Assembly: GCA_030446505.1 (NCBI GenBank)
Contig: JAUJND010000003.1
Coordinates: 1-64,000 of the forward strand
DNA length: 64,000 bases
Direction of reading: 5' to 3'
From: Chroococcidiopsidaceae cyanobacterium YX2bin18
Lineage (GTDB): Bacteria; Cyanobacteriota; Cyanobacteriia; Cyanobacteriales; Chroococcidiopsidaceae
Part shown: positions 20,020-30,225 of the stretch, in pieces
Layout of the letters: the number at the start of each line of letters is the position of its first letter
How positions within the stretch are numbered: position 1 is the first letter of the stretch
Position numbers and translations under genes: made by a program
Notes under the pieces: model-generated
The model's input: the letters and a program-made list of their open reading frames with translations, nothing else
Told to the model about the DNA's origin: nothing
Databases searched by the model: none

Positions 20020-20163
20020 AAGTTCATATTTCCTATTTATTACTTCTTACTCCATTTTAACTAATAGCTATTAGCAGGTTTTTACGCACTAAAATATTGC
20101 AGTATTTGAAGGATACCAATTTGTTATAATTAAGAAGTAACGTAAATAGGTTAATAAGTTAAA

Positions 20164-20280
20164 ATGTCAAAATTCACAAAAAGCGTAACAATAAGATTCA
20201 CATTAGAAGATGCTAAAAAACAAGAAAATGTGATGAAAGCTAGGAACGTTTTTAAAATATCAGAGATATTAAAAAATTAG
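20164..20280 (+). pseudogene. Short ribbon-helix-helix-like protein, probably frameshifted
   Basis: 38 residues beginning MSKFTKSVTIRFTLEDAKK, a beta-strand then helix pattern typical of Arc/MetJ-type repressors. The frame stops at 20280, but the next frame continues KKLVNEEEQRQGENQ, as an RHH C-terminus would, and that ending overlaps the start of the next gene. A single lost base near 20268 explains this. It may have regulated the divergent phage genes. Confidence 0.5.
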
Positions 20281-20314
20281 TTAATGAAGAAGAACAAAGG
20301 CAAGGTGAGAACCA

Positions 20315-21163
20315 ATGAAGGACTTAGAAACATTAAATAATTTGTTTAATAAAGCACAGACAACGCCATTAGGCAAAAAACTATTACGCCGCAATATAAA
20401 AAATATACCTTGTTATATGCAATGGAAGGAAATAGTAAACTTTTTTGATGACCAAAGAAAAACTTTTTACTATCTCAAGGCACTTAGTAACTTAGAGGAA
20501 ATACCAAGTGATGCGGATATACCGCAAAAGTATTTAAATAGTGTTAAAGCTACTCCTTGCTTTTATGTGGATCAGGGAGACGTACCAATTATTTATGCAG
20601 ACAAAGAACTTGTTAGCGGAATGTTGAAAACAGATATTCCAAAAAGTATTTCTCAGTCCATCAAAAAAGTTTACCCTAATTTGATCCTGATGTTGCCAGA
20701 GGGTTCTTTAGTGGTGGAGGGCTTTGATGTGGGTTGTCTGTATCTGAGATACAGTGAATTTTCAAACGGATATATACATCTGCCCTTTGTACAACCCCCA
20801 CAATATGAAAAGAATACCCTTTATTCAGAATTCCCAATAAATGAAATTAAGGTTAATAACAAAGACACTGTATTAAATACACTGGCTTTTGCGCGTGATT
20901 CTAATTACGTCATAACAGGTTCAGTTTGTTTAGATCCAAGCAAAGATGACTACTTAATAACTCAGCATCATGAGTATGCCAAAGCAATAGCAGAGGCGCT
21001 ACGGGCTATTGCTATTCAAACTTACCTAATTCTGGAACATAAGCCTGAGATGGCTACAGAGTCGCCTTATCAGCCGCAAACAAGACAAGAAGCTAGGCAA
21101 TGCCGCATCAATCCGGTAGAGCCTACCAGATGGCTTGGGAAAGGTTTTTCTCTACCTAAATAA
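20315..21163 (+). CDS. Orphan phage-island protein of unknown function
   Basis: 282 residues, intact, starting at an ATG that overlaps the end of the preceding small gene. It is soluble, of mixed alpha/beta composition, with no catalytic motif I recognise. The C-terminus ends PTRWLGKGFSLPK, a short basic tail resembling the PRW(I/L)GK endings seen in cyanobacterial plasmid and island proteins. The neighbours are phage packaging remnants on the other strand and two more orphan genes on the same strand, so it is probably cargo or an early gene of the same element. Confidence 0.6.
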   Translation: MKDLETLNNLFNKAQTTPLGKKLLRRNIKNIPCYMQWKEIVNFFDDQRKTFYYLKALSNLEEIPSDADIPQKYLNSVKATPCFYVDQGDVPIIYADKELVSGMLKTDIPKSISQSIKKVYPNLILMLPEGSLVVEGFDVGCLYLRYSEFSNGYIHLPFVQPPQYEKNTLYSEFPINEIKVNNKDTVLNTLAFARDSNYVITGSVCLDPSKDDYLITQHHEYAKAIAEALRAIAIQTYLILEHKPEMATESPYQPQTRQEARQCRINPVEPTRWLGKGFSLPK

Positions 21164-21401
21164 AATAGCTCAAAAGAAATAAGTAGCTTTGGCATCAAGC
21201 AGAAACTTCATTGGAGACGCGGACACTAGAGACAACAACCTTACGGGACAAAACTAAATCCTAAGATTAAAACTATTTGGATCAAACCTTGTTTGGTAGG
21301 TGTGGAGAAAGGCGCTTTAATTGCCGCGTAAAACAAAACCCCTAGCAATATTACCAGCCTTGCTAAGGGTCAATTTAAACAAACAAAAGGAAACAAAACA
21401 A

Positions 21402-21737
21402 ATGAAAATTCTTGATTATTGTTGGATCAATACTGTAGTTGAAACTCCCTTAGATTGTACCAGATTATCATTGATATTGCAAGAAGCAATAGCAGAAATT
21501 GAAGCTTATCCACAAGGAACAAAAATCAAATCAGAGTACCGCATTGATTCAAAACGTACCGCTATAAAACAGTTTAAAGCTGACCTTGAAACAGCCTATA
21601 AAAATTTACATTACTGGTTTTGTACTGAACATGGAAGGCAAACTTTAGAGGAAGAACCTGAGTTTCTTGATGGCTATTTTGGTAGTCAATATTCACCTAA
21701 TGCACTCACACCAATAGAGGCAAACTGTTTATTTTGA
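21402..21737 (+). CDS. Orphan 111-residue protein
   Basis: I choose the ATG at 21402, preceded by AAAAGGA; an upstream TTG would extend it through an unlikely basic leader. The protein is acidic and helical (LSLILQEAIAEIEAYPQGTK, then KQFKADLETAYKNLHYWFCT), with no recognised family. It lies in the phage-derived island. Confidence 0.5.
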   Translation: MKILDYCWINTVVETPLDCTRLSLILQEAIAEIEAYPQGTKIKSEYRIDSKRTAIKQFKADLETAYKNLHYWFCTEHGRQTLEEEPEFLDGYFGSQYSPNALTPIEANCLF

Positions 21738-21796
21738 GTAATGGATAACGTATAGCCTATTACAATAGAAGTATATGTTATTTATAAATAAAACTT

Positions 21797-22204
21797 ATGA
21801 TTAATCCAGTCCCTAATTTTAACTTTTTAGAGATAAGTTCAGCAACAGCGCGTTGCATGAGGCTATTAGGAAAACCAGATACAGATAAAGATACCGTTGA
21901 ATTAGTACAAGAAATGTTAATTTACAGCGCTGGCACAAAAGACGGCGTGATCTATTACCGCCCTTGGTACGTAGCCGCGTTATTACTGAGCCAAGACCTA
22001 ACTGCAAACAATCTTCTAGAAGCGGATGGAGTTAAGTTTCAGAGCAAGGAAGGCATTGTAAAGTCATTCATTGCCACACAACGGAGCCTTGATTTGAGTC
22101 TTGGTTTAACCCTACCTCCTGGCTTTTCTATAGAAAGCATCATTGGCACTAACCGGAAGCGGGTCTATGGGTCATCCTCTGCTACAGCTACTTTTGCCTT
22201 TTGA
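21797..22204 (+). CDS. Orphan 135-residue protein, possible phage structural gene
   Basis: It reads EISSATARCMRLLGKPDTDK and YRPWYVAALLLSQDL, an arrangement like small head-completion or gp-type structural proteins, but I cannot assign a family. The frame is intact. It converges on the portal-like gene, the two stops being only two bases apart. Confidence 0.5.
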   Translation: MINPVPNFNFLEISSATARCMRLLGKPDTDKDTVELVQEMLIYSAGTKDGVIYYRPWYVAALLLSQDLTANNLLEADGVKFQSKEGIVKSFIATQRSLDLSLGLTLPPGFSIESIIGTNRKRVYGSSSATATFAF

Positions 22205-22206
22205 AG

Positions 22207-23166
22207 TTAAGCAGATTCCTCATCAGAGTTTTGAGCATCGACAACCGCTTTTAAGTCTTTTCTAGGAAGTGGATCATAAGGAAGGGTATAGTTCTTATTG
22301 ATCTGCTCCTGTTCAATCTTTGCAATCAGTTCCAGTGGATTATCAAACCCAAGCTGAACTAAAGCTGTTTCATAGGGAATTAACTGATTTAAAAAGTCTT
22401 CCCTTATAGCGTTGTGTTCCTCTGGAGTTAGCACTATGGAACTAATCTTAAGCTCTGCCACTACGTCAAAATCTTTATAGTTGCTGTTACCTGAGACAAT
22501 GCCAAATAGCATTAGCGCCGCTTTGTAGAAACTCCCTAAAGCTGGCTCTAGGTTTTTAGCATAGTCTTTTACTTTATTACTAAAATCTTGCCTTTGCTGT
22601 AACCTAGATTGAGCGCTAATAGTGCCTTGATTATTACTTAGGATGTGCAACTGAGAGAATTCTTGATAAAGCGCCTCAATTAAAATTTGTAGTTGTTTTA
22701 ATAAGCTCTCACAACTTGAAGGTTCTTTAATGTAAACCCCTGGATTTGCCACGCCTTCATTATTTAAACCTGTGGGCAAGCCGTTAATATAATTTACTGT
22801 AGAAGCTCCCAGTGTAATAGAAGCATTAGGAGTTGGTTTAAATACAAAAGAACCATCAGCCTGTTGTACTTCCTCACCCACAGGTAGAGCATTTATTAGG
22901 TATCTCTCAGCAAACCCCGCTGTAACTGCTAACCTATTGCTTAGTGTAAGCAACATTCCTATATTGTCCTGAATTTTCTTTACAGTGTCCGTTATAGGGC
23001 TGTCAAACGTTAAAGGTATTAGCGCCCAATTATTTCCTAAATCAAGCGTGGTTGAAGCGTCTGGCTTTCTATCATTTAAACTTTGCTGATTTGAGTATGA
23101 TTCCACAGTTAGAACGCCCGTATCAGGATCTAAAATTTGGCGCTCATACCTTACTAGGAGTTAAAA
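22207..23166 (-). pseudogene. Phage portal-like protein, C-terminal part only
   Basis: A 299-residue frame starts at a GTG at 23106; the frame is open up to 23166 without a start (RYERQILDPDTGVL), so the N-terminal half appears lost. The C-terminal third is typical of portal proteins: ISAQSRLQQRQDFSNKVKDY, a helix reading LGSFYKAALMLFGI, then ISSIVLTPEEHNAIREDF and ETALVQLGFDNPLELIAKIE. It lies upstream of the terminase genes on the same strand, in the right neighbourhood. Other phage structural proteins with this helical arm are possible. Confidence 0.55.
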
Positions 23167-23822
23167 TCAAGCCCCCTCAGCAGTCAGCCATCGTATCCAT
23201 AGACGGCTAATATTTTGATATTCACCCTCCCACAAACCTAAACTTAATCCTAGTCTATTAATATAAACAAGCGATTCTCATTTAATTGATTAGGCTTGTA
23301 TTCACCTCCTACAAGACAAAATGGCTTAATTTGATTTGTGTAGCGGCTAAAAACAATGTAGTAGGGAACTCGCAGAATTTGTTCGTAAACTTGCCACTTG
23401 GAAGGTGGTGCTTCGGGAGACGGCGTTGTTTGCCCTAGATCCTCTGCTTCCGTACCTGGAGAAAGTAGTTCAACAACTACAAACGGGCTAACCAATTCTT
23501 GCCACATTACATAGCTTAAACGCAGATTGTTGCCGTCATAAAGTCGGGGAATGCCTAAGACAGCAAACCAATCTGGGCGTTTGTACCAGTTAGGATGCCT
23601 AAGATCGTAATAGAGGTTGAGGTCAGCAGCAGTGAAAATTGTCTCTGGATTCCATCCCAAAGGCTGAAAGGTTTCTCTTAATAATTGCGGTTGATATAAA
23701 TGAAATTCATCGGGCAATCCAGGTTCCTCTGGGTTTTCGCTGGGTAAATCATACATAGTCGGCAACGTCAGCCGTGGGGAAAGGGGTGGATTAGATTGGG
23801 GGGGAAGGCGAGTCGGGAGCAT
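23167..23822 (-). pseudogene. Uma2-family (DUF820) nuclease, frameshifted near the C-terminus
   Basis: The main frame (190 residues) has the Uma2 core: YDLRHPNWYKRPDWFAVLGI, FVVVELLSPGTEAEDLGQ (the active-site Glu region) and a helix VYEQILRVPYYIVF. It stops after LFILID at 23250, where one base later another frame supplies the expected ending LGLSLGLWEGEYQ...RWLTAEGA, stopping at 23167. The active-site part is intact, so a shortened protein could still fold. It is a different Uma2 subtype from the one at 12.5 kb. Confidence 0.75.
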
Positions 23823-23845
23823 ACTAAAAAGGGACTAAGGAGATA

Positions 23846-25207
23846 TTAAACTTGAACTGGAATTTTTGCCTTTTGACGCTGACTCGTCGCAACTAGCCAT
23901 TTGCCGTCAGAGGGTGCTAAAGTCAAGCCACGGCGTACAGGTTGTACTGAACGATCACCAGCGATCGCACACTCAAAGCGCGACAAAATAGTTGCTAGCA
24001 CCAGTTTCATTTCAAATAGCGCAAATGCCATGCCGATACAGCTACGGTTGCCACCACCAAACGGCAAATATTCATATTGCGAGTATTGACGCTTTAGAAA
24101 ACGCTCTGGCTTAAATTGTTTTGGTTCTGGGTATAGCTCCTCGCGCTGGTGAGTTAAATAAATACAGGGAGCAAGCACTGTCTCTGGCTCAAATTTGTAG
24201 CCCATTATTTGCACTGGTGTTTTCACAATTCGTGGCAAGGCAAGCATGGCGATCGGATATATGCGTAGTGTCTCGGCACAAACAGCACTGAGATAAGGCA
24301 AACGAGTCACTGTACTTAAGTCTGGAGAGTCACCAAGGCTACCCAACTCTTTAAGTAGCTTTTGATGGACTTCGGGCAGATGATGAATCCAGTACAACGC
24401 CCATGATAAAGCTGAGGCGGTAGTTTCATGACCAGCGACGAGTAGTGTCATCAACTCATCGTGTAATTCAATATCTGTCATCGGCTCACCATTTTGATCA
24501 CGCGCAGACATCAGTAAGGAGAGGATATCGCTCCGAGATAAATCAGGTTGTTCGCGGCGTTCTTGAATTTCAGCGCTTAGCAGTTGGGCAATTTGCTGCT
24601 TTTGCCGCAGGAAGCGTCCCCAGGGACTCCACGCTCCTAAATCTCTTTGAATTATTGGAAAAAAGAGCAGGCTAGAACCTATTGGAGAGCCAGTTAAATC
24701 AAGGACAGAACGCAGAAGTTGCTTGAGTTGTTCGCAACGCTGTCCCTGATGAAGTCCAAACACAGCTTGCAAAATCACCCGGAGGGAAATTTCTTGCATA
24801 GACGCTCGTACTGAAAAGGGAACACCGATCTCCCACTGGCTAATCACTTGCTCCGTGATACCGCAAATAAGTTTGCCGTAGGATTTCATGCGATCGCCAT
24901 GAAACGGCGGTGTTAATAATCGTCGTTGCTGCTGGTGGCTACGCCCATCAAGCAAAATCAAAGATTGATCTCCCAGCAAAGGCTGTAAAATTCTGTTCGC
25001 TCTCCCAGAGTCAAACTGCTCTGGTGGAGCCGTAAAAATCTCCTGAATTGCCTGTGGGTTGCTTAAAAATACTATAGGTGAACGGCTTAAGTGCAAACTG
25101 AAGCAGTCGCCGTAGCGTTGAGCAGAGCGCTCTAACAAGTCTAAAGGTTTAGCAATCCAGTGGAGCAACTGTAGAAGTGGTGGAGTTTGTGGACTATCAG
25201 GCATCAT
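23846..25207 (-). CDS. Cytochrome P450, CYP110-like
   Basis: 453 residues. The heme-binding loop is FGGGNRSCIGMAFALFEMK with the thiolate ligand C390; ExxR is E312-R315 (ETLR), and the I-helix oxygen-activation motif is AGHETT at 258-263. The overall pattern matches CYP110, the common cyanobacterial P450 group whose members hydroxylate fatty acids, alkanes or terpenes. No terpene cyclase is adjacent, so the substrate cannot be inferred. It is on its own between a Uma2 gene and an antiporter. Confidence 0.94.
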   Translation of the reverse strand: MMPDSPQTPPLLQLLHWIAKPLDLLERSAQRYGDCFSLHLSRSPIVFLSNPQAIQEIFTAPPEQFDSGRANRILQPLLGDQSLILLDGRSHQQQRRLLTPPFHGDRMKSYGKLICGITEQVISQWEIGVPFSVRASMQEISLRVILQAVFGLHQGQRCEQLKQLLRSVLDLTGSPIGSSLLFFPIIQRDLGAWSPWGRFLRQKQQIAQLLSAEIQERREQPDLSRSDILSLLMSARDQNGEPMTDIELHDELMTLLVAGHETTASALSWALYWIHHLPEVHQKLLKELGSLGDSPDLSTVTRLPYLSAVCAETLRIYPIAMLALPRIVKTPVQIMGYKFEPETVLAPCIYLTHQREELYPEPKQFKPERFLKRQYSQYEYLPFGGGNRSCIGMAFALFEMKLVLATILSRFECAIAGDRSVQPVRRGLTLAPSDGKWLVATSQRQKAKIPVQV

Positions 25208-25356
25208 GGCTACTAAAAAATGAGATTTCTTCTATTGTCGATCACGAATTATGCTAGACAGGGTTTTGAGCAAATCCGCCTAAAGGTGATTTAGAGCCAA
25301 GAGTAATCGCAGTAAACTCACAAAGCAGCATTTTACTAATTACGCGATCGCTCTTT

Positions 25357-26618
25357 ATGGATGTTTATCTTATTAATGTGCTTGTCATTGGTTTACTCCT
25401 ACTCATAGTCACGTTGGGGTCAGGCTTGATTGAGCGATTGCCCATTTCCTTTGCCCTGATCTACCTGATCGTGGGTATTTTCATGGGTTCCTATGGATTT
25501 AACTTAATTCAAATCCGACCCGATGCGGTGTTTCTCCAACGGCTAACAGAATTTGTTGTCCTCGTCTCTTTATTTAGCTGTGGTCTGAAAATGAATCGCA
25601 AGCTACGTTCAGGGGGTTGGCGTTCAACAGTGCGGCTGATTGGGTTTTTGATGCCAATTTCAATTTTTGCGATCGCTGCGATTGGTCACTGGTTTTTAGA
25701 AATGGAGTGGGGACCAGCTATTTTATTAGGAGGCATTCTCGCGCCTACTGATCCCGTATTAGCCTCGGAAGTTCAGCTTGCCCATACAGAAGATCAAGAT
25801 GAGTTGCGCTTTGGCTTGACCTCAGAAGGTGGTTTGAATGATGCGCTTGCCTTTCCCTTTGTCTATTTTGGGATTCACTGGTTAGAAAAAGGTAGTAATT
25901 GGGACTCTTGGTTTCAAGAATGGGTTGCTGTTGATTTACTCTGGGCGATCGCTGCTGGCATGGTGATGGGAGTTGTCGTGGCGAAGGTTATTATCTGGGT
26001 TGATGTGAAAATCCAAAACTACAGCCCTGTCGATGAGGCAATGGAGGATTTTGTTGCTATCGGGATAATCCTGCTGACTTATTCCCTCACAGAATTTGTC
26101 AATGGCTACGGATTTTTGGCTGTTTTTGTGGCTGGAATGGTAGCACATCGGACTTATGACAATCCGGAAAAACCACACAATCAACTCGAATTGACCGAGC
26201 GAATTGAAAAACTGCTGGAAGTAGCGACGATTTTAATATTGGGTTCGCTCCTGCGTTGGGAGAGAATTTGGGACTATGCGGAACAAGCTTTTTTAGTAGG
26301 GGGAGGTTACTTTTTGTAATCCGACCTTTGGGAGCTTGGATTAGTACAATCGGTGGTAATTATCGTCCAGCTACACGCTGGCTGTTTGGCTGGTTCGGCG
26401 TTCGCGGTGTCGGCTCTATATATTATCTGTCCTATGCGTTTGGACACGGCTTAAAAGATACATTAGGGGAGCAAATCGCTTGGATCACTTACATCACAAT
26501 TGTGCTTTCCGTAATTCTGCATGGCACTAGTACAACCCCGTTAATGAACTCATATAACAAATACATCAGCAGCCGCCGCAAAAAAGTTAAGTCTACAGCC
26601 AATATTGACCAATCTTGA
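25357..26618 (+). pseudogene. Na+/H+ antiporter (CPA1, NhaP type), one frameshift
   Basis: The first frame (25357-26319) gives about ten membrane segments with the antiporter core GGILAPTDPVLASEVQLAH and GLNDALAFPFVYFG; it stops after VGGGYFL. The second frame continues at GRLLFVIRPLGAWIST through VRGVGSIYYLSYAFGHG to a stop at 26618. A single missing G in the GGGGG run near 26302 restores VGGRLLFVIRPLG. The two parts make one ~420-residue CPA1 protein that would exchange Na+ for H+ in the plasma membrane. The homopolymer position means a base-calling error is possible. Confidence 0.88.
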
Positions 26619-27079
26619 TCCCTGGCTGGGGTATCGCTCGTTTAAAATTTCAAATCTCCTTTCATTTCCTCAATTACAAGTCTATAAAACGCTTTAATAG
26701 AGACTTTTTTGTATTGACGAATACTGGATACCTTAATAATAAAGCAACTCCTAAGGTAGAGGTTAGGTAAAACAGTAGTAGTTATTTTGTTAAAGAGTGA
26801 TGGCACATCAGAACGAATGGCAATATTATGAAAATGTTTATCCAAAAGTTGCAAAAATAGCGATGCTGCGCCTTTGGCTTACAAATAGTACTTATTTCTA
26901 ATTGTTGTCCTGCCTTCTCCTATAACTCTCCAGGTTCTATTTAATACGTATCTGGTAAATCATTTTTACGAGTTGCTAAAACATCTCCATTAGGCTACTC
27001 ATTAGTAGCCGATTTAAGTTAACAATGTTCTGGGTATTGAGCACCCACAACAATCTTGAAAATAAGAGGAATTTTGACT
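26619..27079. other. Intergenic before the repeat protein; possible decayed gene
   Basis: No supported gene. On the minus strand the stretch 26990-26640 reads in changing frames as protein-like text (DVLATRKNDLPDTY, then KPKAQHRYFCNFWI), which could be an unrecognised decayed gene. The promoter of the following gene lies in the right end. Confidence 0.3.
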
Positions 27080-27838
27080 ATGAAGCCTTCTAATTTGTCC
27101 AAAACTGTTTGGATTAGTGTCTTTGCCCTAATAACTACTATGTCGCTGATGCCTGCTTCTGCCCAGACTAGCGGTGGTGCAGGTGGTGCGACTTCAGGAG
27201 GTGCTGGCGGCACAACGTCCGGCACTGGTACCGGAGGTGGCACAACGTCCGGCACTGACACTGGAATCGGTGGTACAACTTCCGGTACTGGTACTGGCAC
27301 AACTTCTGGTACTGATACTGGAGTTGATGGCACAACTTCTGGTACTGGCACGACTCCTGGTACTGGTACTACCTTCGGTGGCACAACTTCTGGTACTGGT
27401 ACTGGCACAACTTCTGGTACTGGCACTGGAGTTGATGGCACAACTTCTGGTACTGGCACGACTCCTGGTACTGGTACTACCTTCGGTGGCACAACTTCTG
27501 GTACTGGTACTGGCACAACTTCTGGTACTGGCACTGGAGTTGATGGCACAACTTCTGGTACTGGCACGACTCCTGGTACTGGCACGACTCCTGGTACTGA
27601 CACTGGAGTTGGTGGCACGACTTCTGGTACTGGTACTGAAACTGGTACTAGCGGTATGACTTCTGGTACTACTACCTACCAAGGAACTAGTCCAGCGACA
27701 GGTGATCGCGATTTTGATTGGGGCTGGCTAGGCTTACTTGGTCTAGCTGGTCTGGCTGGTCTGGCTCGCAAATCTTCTGAACCCGTAGCTTACCGTGACC
27801 CCGATCCAGTAAGTCGCACTGGTGGATCTAAGTATTAA
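27080..27838 (+). CDS. Secreted Gly/Thr-repeat protein with WGxxGxxG-type C-terminal anchor
   Basis: 252 residues from the ATG at 27080 (AGAGG upstream). The N-terminus is a signal peptide ([22 protein letters not shown]). About 165 residues of low-complexity Gly/Thr/Ser sequence follow (units such as [20 protein letters not shown]). The C-terminus has [20 protein letters not shown], the WGxxGxxG sorting-type segment common in cyanobacterial exported proteins, then a short charged tail. It is likely a cell-surface or envelope protein. The repeats probably vary in number between strains by slippage. Confidence 0.8.
   Translation: MKPSNLSKTVWISVFALITTMSLMPASAQTSGGAGGATSGGAGGTTSGTGTGGGTTSGTDTGIGGTTSGTGTGTTSGTDTGVDGTTSGTGTTPGTGTTFGGTTSGTGTGTTSGTGTGVDGTTSGTGTTPGTGTTFGGTTSGTGTGTTSGTGTGVDGTTSGTGTTPGTGTTPGTDTGVGGTTSGTGTETGTSGMTSGTTTYQGTSPATGDRDFDWGWLGLLGLAGLAGLARKSSEPVAYRDPDPVSRTGGSKY
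27263..27586 (+). repeat. 108-bp tandem repeat, three copies
   Basis: Copies at 27371-27478 and 27479-27586 are nearly identical, and 27263-27370 is a diverged copy. Each unit encodes 36 residues and is itself made of 6- to 15-base Gly-Thr units (GGTACTGGC). Because the unit is a multiple of three and lacks stop codons, several other frames on both strands are also open here. Confidence 0.85.
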
Positions 27839-27858
27839 ACTGGATTTAAAGTTAGCGA

Positions 27859-27898
27859 GGCTTCAACTGAAATAGCGGCAACTATTTTAGTTGAAGCC
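27859..27898 (+). terminator. Strong hairpin after the repeat protein
   Basis: GGCTTCAACT pairs with AGTTGAAGCC (10 bp), and inside it AAATAG pairs with CTATTT, with a 6-base loop. It starts 21 bases after the stop. The sequence after it (AAAATAGTTTATAAG) is not a clear T tract on the plus strand. Confidence 0.55.
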
Positions 27899-27943
27899 AA
27901 AATAGTTTATAAGAATACTAGTTTAGCTAGTGAGTTTAGCTCA

Positions 27944-28051
27944 ATGGAAGAATTGCTACATAAGTGGTTAGGCGATCGCATAACGCTAACCTGGCTGACC
28001 TTAATGATTGGATTCTGTTGGCTTGTTTACATCCCAAATAGGCATTACTAA
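27944..28051 (+). CDS. Possible 35-residue membrane miniprotein
   Basis: It starts with ATG and reads MEELLHKWLGDRITLTWL followed by a hydrophobic stretch TLMIGFCWLVYIP and ends NRHY. One membrane segment is predicted. There is no good ribosome site and it contains a HIP1-type site, so it could be chance; it is listed because the composition is that of small cyanobacterial membrane subunits. Confidence 0.25.
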   Translation: MEELLHKWLGDRITLTWLTLMIGFCWLVYIPNRHY

Positions 28052-28109
28052 TTGTTAATAAGCTTGCACATTCACTTGCGAGTTTTAGCTTTTAGTTCAA
28101 GGCTCACAA

Positions 28110-28766
28110 CTAAATCATTACCTCCATACTCGATTCTGGTATTGGAGGACGCAGGCAGAGATAAGCTAGCGCACCAACGAGAGGAAATAGCGCTACTGCC
28201 CAAAAAAACCTAGAATCCCTGAGTTCCCGACGCGCCATATCATCACCCAGCAGTGAAGGAAACACAAGGTATAGCAGGCAAAAATCTAAGCTCATCAAAT
28301 AAATGAAGCGACTAGTACGCCACTGATAAACAAAATCTCCCCAATCTCCAGCCATTATTGCGTAGGCAACCAAGGCTACTGTAGTTAAGCTCAGAAATAC
28401 GCCGAAAGTACGCGAATCTAGCAGTTTCAGCCAAATATCCTTCTGCCCAGAGAATTCTTGACTTGGTTTACGCAGAATTAAATAAGGCATCATGCCAATC
28501 ACTCCGGAGCCGTTCGCCGCTAAGAAAGAGGGCCAAGCAGGTATATCTTGCATCCGGCTATCAATAAATATCAGACAAGCGTAGACTAAGGGCCAGATAC
28601 CCATAAGGCTGAATAGGGTAATAACGAATGGGTTAATACCTGCCCACTGAAGTGTTACTAGTTTTTCAACCAGCGTTAGTGTCCCTGGCTGTTCAAGAGG
28701 AGCCAGTAATAAGGTATAGGCTACAAAGGCAATCCACACTAACCAAAGTACAATTTTTCTGCCCAT
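28110..28766 (-). CDS. Conserved polytopic membrane protein
   Basis: 218 residues with about six hydrophobic segments, from KIVLWLVWIAFVAYTLLLAP to FFWAVALFPLVGALAYLCL. Between segments 2 and 3 is a PAWPSFLAANGSGVIGMMPY stretch. The frame is intact. It resembles uncharacterised proteins conserved in cyanobacteria and plastids, but I do not recognise a named family and assign no function. Confidence 0.65.
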   Translation of the reverse strand: MGRKIVLWLVWIAFVAYTLLLAPLEQPGTLTLVEKLVTLQWAGINPFVITLFSLMGIWPLVYACLIFIDSRMQDIPAWPSFLAANGSGVIGMMPYLILRKPSQEFSGQKDIWLKLLDSRTFGVFLSLTTVALVAYAIMAGDWGDFVYQWRTSRFIYLMSLDFCLLYLVFPSLLGDDMARRELRDSRFFWAVALFPLVGALAYLCLRPPIPESSMEVMI

Positions 28767-29029
28767 GATGTACGACTTGTGATTTAACGCTGACCGCAGC
28801 AGGGAAAGGAGATGAATTTAAAGTAAGCAGTATGAGTTGCGCCTGTCAATCTTCTAATTATTAGATGGCGATCGCAACCAAGAGACAATGCAGAATTAAG
28901 TAAGTGATGCCTAGCATTGTCTCTCTTGTAATCTTGCTGCGCGTGCCAACCTCAACGTAAAACGTCACTGAACGATTAGAAGGATGTTTACTGCGGAATA
29001 GTGTCTATCAGGACGAATTCGGAAACGAG

Positions 29030-30112
29030 CTAAGCTGGAACCAGGATACGTCCAGCGTAACCGACACTGTTATAACGTTCAAGCACATCTTGGGCAATTG
29101 TCTTAGCTTGTCCAGAAGCAACTAAAGCTACACTTGCACCTCCAAAACCACCACCTGTTAGACGTGCGCCGAAAACTCCAGGAGTTTCCTGCAATATTGC
29201 CACTAAGGTATCTACTGCTGGTACTGAAACTTCGTAATCGTCGCGCTGACTGGCATGGGAAGCATTCATCAATTCACCAAAACGTTTCGCTGACACCCCT
29301 TTTACAGCTTCAAGCACTCGGTTATTCTCGGAGATCACATGACGAGCACGATGCCAAAGCGGTTCTGGTAATGTTTCTGTGGCTTGTGTAGTAGTGATGT
29401 CTCTTAGCGCTTTTACTCCCAACAACCGCGCGGCTGATTCGCATTCAGCCCGACGCTGGTTATAGCCACTACCTGCCGCTAGTGCATGATGGACACCACT
29501 ATCAAGTACCAAGATTTCTGCTCCTTGAGGAAAAGGGAGCACTCTCCGCTCAAGGGTACGCGTATCCAAAAATAGCATGGAATCAGTATCAGCTAGACTC
29601 GATGCCATTTGATCCATAATGCCGCAGTTTAAGCCAGCATACTGAATTTCTGCTTGTTGTCCCACTTGGGCAATACGTACATCATCGATAGGAAGGTTTA
29701 GGAGTAATCGCACTCCCCTAAGCGTTGCAACTTCCATTGCCGCACTACTAGATAAGCCTACACCTATCGGCACAGATGATTTTATGTATAAATTTAGCGG
29801 CGGTATTGGATATCCTGCTGTTTGCAAAAGTTGGATACACCCAAAAACATAACTTGCGAATCCAGACGATGGGGGATTGTCTGCTAAAATGCTTACTCGC
29901 TCGTCTAAATCTGCGGCGTAAAAGTGGTGTTGGGCATCTTGGCTGAAACCTAGCTGTACTATTGTGCGTTGAGGAATAGCAGTAGGAAGTACAAATCCGT
30001 CATTGTAGTCGGTGTGTTCGCCAAGCAGATTTACTCGACCGGGCGCACTGGCTTGAGCTTCAGGATCTGTACCAAATATTTGCTGGAAGTTAGGCATGGC
30101 ATTTCTAATCAT
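29030..30112 (-). CDS. galK: Galactokinase
   Basis: 360 residues. The GHMP-kinase motifs are all present: substrate motif GRVNLLGEHTDYNDG near the N-terminus, ATP loop VGLSSSAAMEVATLRG, and the C-terminal GARLTGGGFGGASVAL. It phosphorylates galactose at C1 for the Leloir pathway. The first Met is at 30112; an internal Met five codons later gives an equally good start. No galT or galE is next to it. The frame is intact. Confidence 0.95.
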   Translation of the reverse strand: MIRNAMPNFQQIFGTDPEAQASAPGRVNLLGEHTDYNDGFVLPTAIPQRTIVQLGFSQDAQHHFYAADLDERVSILADNPPSSGFASYVFGCIQLLQTAGYPIPPLNLYIKSSVPIGVGLSSSAAMEVATLRGVRLLLNLPIDDVRIAQVGQQAEIQYAGLNCGIMDQMASSLADTDSMLFLDTRTLERRVLPFPQGAEILVLDSGVHHALAAGSGYNQRRAECESAARLLGVKALRDITTTQATETLPEPLWHRARHVISENNRVLEAVKGVSAKRFGELMNASHASQRDDYEVSVPAVDTLVAILQETPGVFGARLTGGGFGGASVALVASGQAKTIAQDVLERYNSVGYAGRILVPA

Positions 30113-30225
30113 ATAGAGCGATGTCGGCTCAGACTGCGTCTTCCGTGTCCTTCTACCTCGACCCTAGAGCAATTTGGGTACAAAAGTTAGTTCTGTTTGA
30201 ATTTGCTATATACCCCTTGACGAAG

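Noticed and set aside
26256-26319. Programmed frameshift in the antiporter
   Set aside because: There is no slippery heptamer with a downstream hairpin that I can see; a lost G in a run of five explains it more simply.
26642-26854. Minus-strand 70-residue frame downstream of the antiporter
   Set aside because: No good start or family; composition is AT-rich and low in confidence, so it is not called a gene.
27019-27682. Long open frames on the minus strand and in a second plus frame across the repeat region
   Set aside because: They exist only because the 108-bp repeat lacks stop codons in those frames; the plus frame with signal peptide and C-terminal anchor is the real gene.
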